Source of the DNA: Saussurea involucrata
Taxonomy: Eukaryota; Streptophyta; Magnoliopsida; Asterales; Asteraceae
Assembly: GCA_033807775.1 (NCBI GenBank)
Contig: CM066321.1
Location: forward strand, 250,654,422 to 250,718,421
Reading direction: 5' to 3'
Length of the DNA: 64,000 bases
In this document: one piece after another, positions 54,926 to 64,000 of the stretch
Layout of the letters: each line of letters opens with the position of its first letter
Numbering within the stretch: position 1 is the first letter of the stretch
Notes under the pieces: model-generated
Told to the model about the DNA's origin: nothing
Databases searched by the model: none
Seen by the model: only the letters and a program-made list of their open reading frames with translations
Position numbers and translations under genes: made by a program

Positions 54926-56440
54926 GAAATTCTTGAATACTTTTCTTACTAACAAAACTCCTTCAAGGACACTGAAATTATGATCGGAAGAACACTCCCA
55001 CGACTGGATTCATTCCTAGTCAAACGACTTCGGTTGCCTCCCAACCTTAGATGTTCCATACATCCCGATTCAACTTTCAAGCTCTAACCATTCTAAAGGT
55101 GCTCACCAATATACCCTACAGGATACTCGAATTCGATCATTCCTACCATTACTGCCGATTAACTTCCACGAGTTCCAATAGACTCCCAAAATTTATTTCA
55201 CACGGATCATCAAAATAGTAAACTTATAATCACCCACGAAGGTCATTCCACCATGACCATTCATCACAATTAAGCATCTCAGGGTTACTACTACCATCAC
55301 CATAATTATTTTAAAATCGGCTACAAATCTCCGATTACACTAAAGGTGTTTGGCCTCAATCCCAAAAGTCGACACCTAAATATACTACTTACTTCAAAAA
55401 GGTTACTGCGCATTTATTCTCTTAATTACAAAGGGCGTCATTCCCTTAACCGACACTATTCGGTCTACACAAACAACACGTGTGGAATACCCAATCTTTC
55501 CCCGTCTACTTATCCTCCACGCTCGCTCTAGGAAACCTAGTTACACCGTATCAAGATACACCTTAACGCCTACCTCCCAGGTACGTCTCAAGGCCCGGTA
55601 CATCGGAACTACCTCTCAGGTAAGTGCCCAAGACTATATCCTCTTAGTGCCTACTATAAAGTCAAGGTCATAACACATGAATACCGGGGTCCCACCCCGA
55701 GATACCCAACCGACCGTTACCAACGACTGACTAACGTGACCAAGGATCCAATGCAAAACAGTCTACCAACAACATGCCTATCCCGGAATGACTCACTCAC
55801 CCAAACATGTAAATACTCAAAATGACACATAATACTTAAAAGCGCCTTTCCCAAATGGTTTACAAAATCATCTACAAAATATTTTCAACGTCAAGATTTT
55901 TCACTTCAAAAAGACCGTATGCAATAAAACTGCTATTACCAGGTCGGTAGTTACGCAAAAATGGACACGCTCGTTTCACATAGTAAAATCATGTTGAAAA
56001 TCATTCCATTGCCGTTCAGTTTACTTACAAAATCCAAATGATATGGAACGAAGTTTACCAATCGAAATTTGTGCGCGTCAGTTATTTATACAAAACAAGG
56101 AAACGATTTATTGACAATAAAACATTTAGCTGACTAAAAAAAACGCACCAAACAACTCATGATAAAATGCTACCAAAAATATTCTCCCAAAATTCTACAA
56201 CACAATCGATATAAGGATTGGAAACACAAGAATTAGATAATGCAATTTTATTTTCAAAATCAAACTTTGTGCATGACTTAGTCGGCATTCTACATCTCGA
56301 CTCGTACTACTCCAAATCTCTCCGGTCCACTATCGTCATCTGGACATTTAAACCTCTAAAGGCAAGTTGGAATTCACGTCAAATTATCTTACGGCTTTTC
56401 CTTAAAACAAAGTCGGCTCAAAAGCCTATAATTCTAGCTC
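54926..56440 (-). other. Unassigned internal stretch of element T
   Basis: About 1.5 kb with no domain I can recognise on either strand and no open frame of note. By position it should be RT and integrase, so it is either extremely decayed or replacement sequence. Confidence 0.5.
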
Positions 56441-56640
56441 AATCATCAATCTTGACCCGAAACGGTCTACTTAAAACAAACATTACATCAGCAACCTCAA
56501 CCACAAGTGGACAGCCTAGCCGTCCTATACTACGGCCCAAACGCTCACTACAAGTGTGAGGCACGAAATAATGGGTAGCCCCGCTATCAAACATCACTAC
56601 AGCAGACGCCGAGTTAACTAAGAACGTACTTAATCACACA
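56441..56640 (-). pseudogene. Protease piece of element T
   Basis: A minus-strand frame reads TFLVNSASAVVMFDSGATHY with the DSG active site, then LGCPLVVEVADVM. It is separated from the gag frame by about 60 bases of intruding sequence and stops soon after. Confidence 0.68.
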
Positions 56641-56656
56641 GCTTAAGCAAAAGCAA

Positions 56657-57844
56657 CTACATACAATAATCAATAAAAGAAAACAAGTGATGAAATATAC
56701 CGGTCACCACTTTAGGCGTAGCCTGTGCCTCTTCCACCGTCAGCTGGTGGACTCTACCTCGAGCCGCTTCCGTCCCCGGCTGACCCGTTCGTCCATCAGT
56801 AAAACACAATGGGGCATTCACAGGCGCCCCCTGTGCTCCACTCCCATCTGCTACCCTCGCACTAGGACAGTTGGCCTTCACGTGGCCCGTCTGCTTGCAA
56901 TTAAAGCAGACCATCAACGGCATCTTACAATCCTGGCTGAAATGACCGGACTGCCCACACTTGAAACACCTATCAGCCCTCTGCCCACTAGTATCCCTGG
57001 GCTTAAACCCACTGCTCCTTGGACCCGCGCGCGTATCTGTAAACTTCGACTTCTTTTGCACCGCAGAGATTGGCGTCACTGCCTGTGCCGCCTTCCTCTT
57101 CTTCGCCTGGGTCTCCAACTCAAGTTCCCTCCTCCGGGCCGCGTCCATCATCGCAGATAACGAAGCATATTGTGCCGTGCTCACAAATTCTCTAATCTCG
57201 GAACGCAACATGTCCTTGTACCGAGACATCTTCATATCCTCCGAGGCGGCATACTGGGGGCAAAACAATGCCATCTCGGTGAACTTACGATTCATCTCCT
57301 TCACCGTTTCCGTTGTTTGCGTGAGCTCCAGGAACTCCTTAGCAATCCGCTCCATCTCTACCGGAGGTACATATTCTGCGCGAAAACGAACGACGAACTC
57401 CTCCCAAGTCAAGGTAGTGCGCTCGGCAAGCGTCAACGCTGTAGCACACCAATCCTTCGCTCCGCCACGAAGTAAGTTCACTGCAAAATGAACCTTCAGA
57501 TTGTCCGGGCAGCCACTGGTCAGAAAAGCACACTCCATATCGGATATCCATCACATACTAATGATCGGATTCGGGTCTCCCTTGAACTCAGGCGGAGAAC
57601 AGGCGGAGAGATCCCGATACTGGAACTCTCGGGCACGGGGCTGTCCCCCTGTAGGTGGTGGAATCGTTGCAATTCGCTCCTCCATCAGAACCACCACCTC
57701 ATCTCGGATGGCAGTGATAATCTCGGGGATCGCCTCCCCGATCGCGTATGCTACCTCGGTAGAAATCATCTCTCTAATCTGCTCCTCGGTGATCCCGGCC
57801 TCAGCCCGCGGTTCAGCCGCGTTGTTTCTTCTAGTGATGGCCAT
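56657..57844 (-). pseudogene. gag of element T (one nonsense codon)
   Basis: The frame starts at ATG 57844. After about 70 acidic/helical residues (ITEEQIREMISTEVAYAIGE) comes FQYRDLSACSPPEFKGDPNP, then TGA at 57551-57553 where Arg is expected, and the same frame continues MECAFLTSGCPDNLKVHFAV, LTWEEFVVRFRAEYVPP, a basic linker and two CCHC knuckles (CFKCGQSGHFSQDC, CFNCKQTGHVKANC). It ends in the approach to the protease (QLTVEEAQATPKVVTG) and a short foreign tail. This is a typical retrotrans_gag protein of a Tekay-like element. Confidence 0.85.
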
Positions 57845-58623
57845 TCTAAGAAAAAGAAATTACAACGAGTTATTAGCACATAATAACTCACCCTACCACG
57901 CTCACGCTCGACTCCTTGGATTCCTCGCGACTTTCCCCGACTCGAACATTGATCCTGTGCTTCCGGTAGTAGGAGCTTTACTACTACCATCTACACCTAT
58001 CATTGTCCACTCCGAGTCCCATCCCGAGTGCCCAAGTAGTTGCTCGCCCAAACAGAAACTATACACGTATGCCTATACCGACGCATGTACACACTCTTCC
58101 TAGCTCCCTAAGAATAATCATAATACCCCACTACCCTTGCTAGGGCGGAACCCCCACTAACCCCGACGAGTCGCCTCGTAAACGCACAGTCGTATACAGT
58201 GGAAACCAGATAGACATTCGAATATAAGATTCTATCCTACAACGGTTGGACTCAAACAAGAGCTGCGCAATAGAACTAAATCCAACATTCTAAGGCTATA
58301 CGGTTCCTACTGCATACAACCTATAGTGCATTCGCTTAACAACCTATCAAATCTAGCATAAGTTCCTATTAGCAAGTAACAACCATACAGTATAGTGTAA
58401 GCCACATAAGCAGTCTAGCATGCATACCTTATGATCTACAAAGCAATAAATACACTAAGTACTGTACCTTCCCAATTGGCATCGGCTGACTATACACACT
58501 GCGCCCTCAATCACCGTTTCCCAAACGGGTTTTCCTTTTTCCTTTATTCTAAAAGATTTCCCAAAAATTTCATAGCCGCAACTTGAGACCAAACACACCG
58601 AGATGTGTTTGATTCACTCAAGC
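57845..58623 (-). other. Leader of element T
   Basis: Non-coding region between primer-binding site and gag. I see nothing else in it. Confidence 0.5.
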
Positions 58624-58641
58624 TGTGCTATGATACCAAGT
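58624..58641 (-). other. Primer-binding site of element T
   Basis: ACTTGGTATCATAGCACA on the minus strand, Met tRNA type with a G-to-T change inside (TATCATAGC against TATCAGAGC). Confidence 0.85.
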
Positions 58642-60867
58642 TGTAACGTACCAAAAATTACAAGGAATTTATAATTTTAAAATAATGCATTTTATTAAAG
58701 TCAAACCATAAGTTAACAAATCCCATTACAAATAAAGTTCAACATCGTTAATTTAAACCGTCAAACAAAAATTCATGCAGCGGAAAAGTTATAAAATTAA
58801 ATCCCCATTTAAAAAGTTAAACTTAAGCAGCCTTCGCCTTGCGCCCGTGTGTACCGTCATGCTCGACTGCTACTCGCACCTGAAAACATAAGATATTGGG
58901 AAGGGGTAAGCACGAAGCTTAGTGAATTCTACCACCTACGCAGGTAGCAAACACACATATATCGCCCCTACTCGCAAGTAGGCAAACAACACCGCAATTA
59001 CAAGTATAGAAACAAATCAAGGTTTAAACATATAATCACATACCTCGGTCCCACCGAGCCCTCGGTCTCCCCGAGTTCACACAACACTTTTACACAATTC
59101 CTCGGTCCCACCGAGCCCTCGGTCTCCCCGAGTTCACACAACACTTTTACACAATTCCTCGGTCCCACCGAGCCCTCGGTCTCCCCGAGTTCACATTAAA
59201 TGATATCCATACTAGCTCAGTCCCACCGAGCCCTCGGTCTCCCCGAGCCCCTCAGTCCCACCGAGGTGTACACAAGAGACATGCCAATCACATATTATAT
59301 AATTTACAACTAGCTATCACACCACAACTAGTTCTCGTAAGCATACAATAACACGCAGAACTAACACGACATATAAGTAACTCCTAGTCTACGCAGTGAG
59401 AGAACTCACCTTAAAGCAACGCAAGTACCCGCAACCGCAACTTCACTCACCTTTTCCCACCTAATTACGTGATAACAAAAGTCAAAGTGAGGCCCCAACC
59501 CAAAACCATGACTACTAAATTATAAATTACATATTCCAGCTTTTACTCTAAAAACGCAGGTCTGTTCGGGACCTGTTTAACCACTTATAAACTGATAAAT
59601 CCAGAAATATTTTTCCATAATCACAAAGTTCCATGTCTTAGGGTTCCAGGGACATATCGCACGCTCTCTAACGATTTTTCTACAATTTAATATGTATTTT
59701 ACAAAACCGACTTGCAGAACAGCAAAAAACAAGAAGTTTCAGTACAAAACGACAATTTGACACTAGCTATGGTCCGAACTGGGTTTTCCGTAAAACATAT
59801 GAAACATACTAGACTCAGAATGGGAGATTTTGGCACTGATTTAATCCTAATAAGATGTTCCTAGAAAAAGTTATGGCTTTCACAAAACAGTGGCAGAAAC
59901 TATGTAATTCACATGAAATGACAACTATAGCTAATTAACTCATTAAGTCATGGCTTAATCCAAACAGACCCGGAAAGCCTACAAACTTACTGGAAACGGT
60001 CATACTAGGCTGGACAACAACCGAGCACCACCCACTTCCGCTTCCGGCAGCGGTGGTTGTTGGTGGCGGCGACGATGGTTACGGTAACCCTTCCGGCGAG
60101 ACCTCCCAACGTCACCCACTCCCGACTCACCCGCAACCACACCCCCGCACACACACCCGCACACCTTCACACACCTGCACCCACCCCTCTGCCGCCACCC
60201 CGGCGGCGTGCATCGGCGGCCCCACCGCCGGCAGTCGTGGCTGCGGCGGTGGTGGTGGCGGTTTACGGAGTTCGGACAACGAAACCACAACGAAAACGAA
60301 GGGAACACTGGATTACCTCGACGTGACTTCTCTCCCACCCTTTTCCGGCAGAAACGGTGACAACGTCTCTCTCCTATTTCCGGCGTCTCTCTCTCTCCAG
60401 CGAACTCTCTCTTCTCCGGCGTCACTCTCTCTTCTCCGGCGAACTCTCTCTCTCTTCGCGCCTCTCTCACTCTCGGCTCTATCTCTCTCTTCGCACCTCT
60501 CTCACTCTCAGCTCTCTCTCTTTTCCGACCGAACACCACAAGGGAAGGGGAAAAGGGGTTTCGATCGAGAGAAAAGTGAGGGAGAAGGGAGCCGTAGGGT
60601 TCTTTCTTTCCTTGCTTGCTAAGTCACGAAACCAACACCAAATGAAATATGGATTTCGGTTTGGGTTGCATGGGCCGAACACATCACCATTTTGGCCCTT
60701 TAACAATTTTAGTCCCTCAACTAATTCCCTCTCGCAATCTAACCAAAGTTTTGACATATTTAACGATTAGGTCTAATTCGTCTAACCCCGATAACGGAAA
60801 CCACGTTAAATAAACTTAAAAAAAGAATTAAAAAAAGAAAAATACATACCGGGATACGGTCTTTACA
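58642..60867 (-). repeat. 5' LTR of element T
   Basis: 2226 bp, ends as the 3' LTR. Dyad repeats at 59043-59270. The TSD caatc follows. Confidence 0.9.
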
Positions 60868-63389
60868 CAATCATATCTGCTGCCCCTATACTAGAAGAGG
60901 ACCCCAACACTGACACAACTGAGCCGATCTCATCTTTCACCCAGGTCGAAACTGTCGAATCCGACAGCACTGACACCGATACTGACCAAACCATCCGTGC
61001 AGCACTCTTTCCACCCCGTATCGGACGTCGACCCCCGCTGACTGAAGGTTCTCTTTCTGACTCACCCACTGCCCCCATCATTCCTACATCCCAGCCTATT
61101 TTGGGAGACACAAGCAGGGAGGAGGGAGTATTAGTTGAAAATCTTGAACAGGCGAGTCGGAGAGAATGGAGATCTAAAAAGAATCAAGAGAGAACGAGCA
61201 TAATAACTAGCGAGGCTCGTGAGCGAACCCACACTAGCGTATGCCAGGTAGCCACATCTTATATCTTGTCTCATCCGTTGGGACGAGGTATTGAAGAAGC
61301 CGCCATGGACCTAGCGGCGCAATTACACAACCTCCTTAGCCACTCACTCGTCTCTCAACAGATGGGTGTTTCAAATTCACACGGGGACTTAGCACAACAT
61401 CTACCGATCTCTCACTCGAAGAGTATTAGTATTGAAACAAAAGACCAGCCTCCCCTGGTCTCGACTTCTTTCGATGCACTTTCGAGTCTAAAGCCACTTC
61501 ATATTATACATTCTTCGGCTAGGACATAGGACGAGACTCCATAAATCGGTGCTCTTAGTGACCTGATCGGAACTTACATAGTGTCTCTGCCTTTGAGCGG
61601 AACACGAGGATCGGAAGGAAATCCTACCACGGCCACCTAGTTGCCATCCGTGAAAGTAGGTGGTACTACCTCTATGGCAGATACCTCAACAGGTAATCTA
61701 AGTGATCCCGGAGTTAAGTTACCCGACATTCTGTCAAGGGAATATCTGGACGGCGCCCTAAAGGCTGTCTGCGAGGCAATGAAGCAGCAATTCACCAACG
61801 AGCTTGACAAAATAAAGAGCTTGATCAAAGGGAAGGAGAAGATCGTCGAAACTGAAACCGCGCCAACACCTCCACCGACTCCCATTCAGCCATCGTACTC
61901 GGTGGATAGTCTCAAGATGATTCTTCTTGCTCAACTGCTCCAACACACTGACACCGACACATCGACAGAAGCAGGCCTGGTATCAGTTCTACGATCCCAG
62001 GTATCTGCTCCAACCTCATCCATGAATAGCCGATTGGACCAGCTTGATTCGACTCTTAAGGAGGTTCAGAAAGCCTTAAACATTTTGTCCGAAAGAGTCA
62101 CCTCACTCATAGACACATGCACGAGTCAGGATGGCGGACTAAAGAGACAACACGATGACCAGGACGATCCTGATCACCGTGAGGGAGAGAACAAGAGACA
62201 AAGACTGTCAGAGTCCGAGCCAATCCTCGCTGAAACAACGGCAACGAGTCAACCAGAACCATCAATTGTGGCACAAACCGCAACCGAAGACCAACCTGAA
62301 GCCCAGTTGAGCTTAGCTAAGATGGAAATAGACATGGATATCTCAGACGAAGAAGACCCGACCGTTGAAAATCCTGAGAGAGAATCACAGGCGTTGATCG
62401 TATACACTGCACCGGAAGGGGATGCTGTTAACCTGATAGATCCCGATTCAGAGATTGACCCGGAGACTGAGACCGCATGGTATCAAAAAGCCATCAGTGC
62501 AATGAACTTCGAGGTAAATCTTGTATTTCCCACCGATGTCGACGACGATATCGACTACGACCAGTTCCTACTACAAAATCTTTATGGTACACCCGTACAC
62601 ACTTCACATGCACCCTAGACTTCTACTGCTATACCACCGACATCTCTTCAGCAACCAACATCTTTTGATCAACCTCCACCTCCACCGCAACAAATCCGAT
62701 GGGAGAAGATCATGATCCTTATTCCTCATCAGGAGGAATCTCTGAAGAAGCTATACGTTCACAGATTACGCCCGATCGAGCCAACATTCTGCCTTGGGAT
62801 TTCCAAGTTTGACAAGGAATACCAAAGACAGTACGTAAAGGTAATGAAGCGGTGTCTTCCAGTCAGCCAGGTCAGAACAAAGCATAAAATCACCGAAGTG
62901 GTGAACATCCAGACCGGCCGGATCCTTAGAGTTCTGTTTCCAGTATTTACCGTCAGACGAGAAGACGGAAATGAATGGAGATTCTCTGAAGCAGGCTTTA
63001 AGAATTTAAGACTGTTTGACTTCCACGCTCTACTGAAAGACCTCTGAACCCGAACCATCCGACCACTACATGTTACCAAAGCGCTCGAGGATGTACGACG
63101 ATTCCTACACTACAAGGTACTGATTTCTTACATCACAGACTTCCCAATGGGAATCGAGCACAGAACTAAGAAGATAAACCTATTGAAACCGAACCTGAAA
63201 GCACTTGAGCTGAAGATGTATCTCGAGTACTCACTACTCCTTGAACCAGAGTTTGGGATTGTATACCTCAACGATCAAAAGGAAAAGAGGTTTCTCCGCT
63301 TCAGCCAGGTCGACAGATTCTGCGATGGCACGCTTCTTAAAGTCAGAGATACACTTCGAAACATCGTCACCAAAGAATTCGAACTTTGA
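60868..63389 (+). pseudogene. Third ORF of element D, part after element T
   Basis: A single frame from the TSD to TGA 63387-63389 is broken by stops at 61527-61529, 61554-61556, 61638-61640, 62616-62618 and 63045-63047. It begins Asp/Thr/Ser/Pro-rich. A coiled-coil-like block follows (LDGALKAVCEAMKQQFTNEL near 61750, LDQLDSTLKEVQKALNILSE near 62040), then an acidic segment. The end carries FTVRREDGNEWRFSEAGF (62960) and YLNDQKEKRFLRFSQVDRF (63260), related to the two blocks of element A's third ORF. Function is unknown. Confidence 0.72.
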
Positions 63390-63551
63390 AAATCGTCGTT
63401 TGTCTCCGGTTCAAACGAGATAAATGCTTGAGAACCTTTAGAATTGGTTGAAGACCGCATCGACTACCGCCGAGCCATCCGAAGTTTCGAGATCTACTTT
63501 GCTCTCCGAAAGAGATACGTCGAGAACTGGCGCGAACTCGAACTTCAATTC
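63390..63551 (+). other. Tail of element D before the polypurine tract
   Basis: Non-coding 160 bases between the third-ORF stop and the purine tract. Nothing recognised. Confidence 0.5.
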
Positions 63552-63563
63552 AAAGGGGGAGAT
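63552..63563 (+). other. Polypurine tract of element D
   Basis: AAAGGGGGAGAT directly before TGTTAGG. Confidence 0.88.
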
Positions 63564-63850
63564 TGTTAGGGATAAAATCATGTTGAATAGAAGTTCAAGG
63601 GTTGATATTGTAATTGTTTATTTTTGAGCCTAATTGATGTAATGGGCCATGGGCCTTTATGTATTAGGCCTTGATATAAATAGCCTATTAGTTTAAAAAA
63701 TAGGTTAATCGTCTAATCATATATTATCATTGATATTGAAACTCTCTCAAGATTAATCCAAGTGAAATAGATGACCAGTTGAAATCATAACGATTGTTTC
63801 TACTTTATTGATTTCTATTGATTATATGCACTAATCTGGAACTCACAACA
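63564..63850 (+). repeat. 3' LTR of element D
   Basis: TGTTAGGGATAAAATC ... CTCACAACA, 287 bp, with a TATA box GATATAAATAGCC near 63673. The 5' LTR is outside the window, so the right end is inferred from the CAACA ending. It lacks the TCCGGA motif of D's leader. Confidence 0.75.
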
Positions 63851-64000
63851 TTTTTCATCTAAATTTTTTATTTGTTTCTTTTTTTAGGTTTACATCAAGA
63901 TGCCTACGACAGATGAAAGAGGGAATGTATCTTACTCAAGAAGATATATGGCAATTTTGTACATGCCTGAAATCCTGATTCTCGAAGAATAAAGAAACAA
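63851..64000 (+). other. Right flank with a splice-acceptor-like site and a short open stretch
   Basis: After a T-rich run, TTTCTTTTTTTAG is followed by an open stretch of about 37 codons (VYIKMPTTDERGNVSYSRRY, then MAILYMPEILILEE and TAA at 63990-63992). It resembles a terminal exon but could equally be part of another element. It is too short to name. Confidence 0.3.

Larger units (their letters stand above)
52540..60867 (-). mobile_element. Element T: non-autonomous Tekay-like Ty3 element with 2.2-kb LTRs
   Basis: Flanked by the perfect TSD caatc (52535-52539 and 60868-60872). 5' LTR 58642-60867, 3' LTR 52540-54761, internal region only 3.9 kb. Internally the minus strand has a gag (57844-56657), a protease piece, an unassigned 1.5-kb stretch, and just before the polypurine tract a chromodomain-like pol end. 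RT, RNase H and most of integrase are absent. The LTRs differ by only a few bases per hundred by eye, so this deletion derivative moved fairly recently with proteins from elsewhere. Confidence 0.9.
37072..63850 (+). mobile_element. Element D: Sirevirus-like Copia, host of K, G and T
   Basis: Plus-strand segments read in order: gag (37078-37331, then 45043-46604), pol (46605-49792), a spacer with repeated purine tracts, a third-ORF leader (50440-51416), the third ORF (51417-52539, then 60868-63389), the polypurine tract and a 287-bp 3' LTR. The 5' LTR and gag start are not in the window. The TSDs of G and T sit inside D coding sequence, so D predates both. Nearly every ORF is broken, consistent with age. 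Confidence 0.82.

Overview
This window is repeat-dense nuclear DNA from a flowering plant. No bacterial or organellar signal is present. The predicted retroelement proteins and the Cassandra element indicate a eudicot. From memory the extra ORFs resemble those of Asteraceae retrotransposons, so a composite-family plant is my best guess; that is an inference. I see no convincing host gene. At least ten elements are nested in one another, and several insertions are proved by perfect target-site duplications (TSDs).

Layout. Element D, a plus-strand Sirevirus-type Copia, appears to be the oldest host. Its gag is cut by Copia K (right LTR ends at 37071) and by Ty3 element G (37332-45042, TSD gattg). 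Its pol lies at 46605-49792. Its third ORF (from 51417) is cut by a Tekay-like Ty3 element T (52540-60867, TSD caatc) and resumes at 60868-63389, followed by the D 3' LTR (63564-63850). K (minus, about 30401-37071) abuts Tekay-type element E (17117-30305) and contains a solo LTR of the B family (33993-35113, TSD taaac), which itself contains a 265-bp solo LTR (TSD gacag). E's 5' LTR is split by a 5.9-kb CACTA transposon (22855-28796, TSD ttt), which contains a Tourist-like MITE (TSD taa). Next to E's 3' LTR lies Copia B (minus; 5' LTR 16275-17116), whose gag is interrupted by a young complete Sirevirus-like element C (1901-13752, minus, TSD cattt). The 3' end of another plus-strand element, A, abuts B at the left edge. 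Inside G are a three-LTR Cassandra array (40004-40972), a truncated large LTR (H) and the 3' end of Sirevirus-like F.

Biology. C and D both carry, beyond gag and pol, a long third ORF. In C that ORF is preceded by a textbook promoter: a TATA box and a pyrimidine-rich leader ending at an ATG, with 26 copies of a short motif (GTTAATACTGC on the sense strand) directly upstream. The same motif is reiterated 14-17 times upstream of the TATA box in C's LTRs and recurs in coding sequence at the C-termini of gag and of the third ORF. D has a parallel arrangement: TCCGGA-type motifs, a TATA-like box, a possible 0.7-kb leader intron and then the third-ORF ATG. Several other LTRs in the window (A, B, F, G, H, T) reiterate their own short dyad. 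The best candidate for something new is this coupling of one motif to both the LTR promoter and an internal third-ORF promoter. Also notable is a chimeric insertion inside C's gag made of a diverged LTR, a primer-binding site and an antisense third-ORF fragment, joined at microhomologies.

Most coding regions are broken by nonsense codons or frameshifts. C is the least decayed: gag and pol each have one nonsense codon, the third ORF has two, and gag also carries the chimeric insert.
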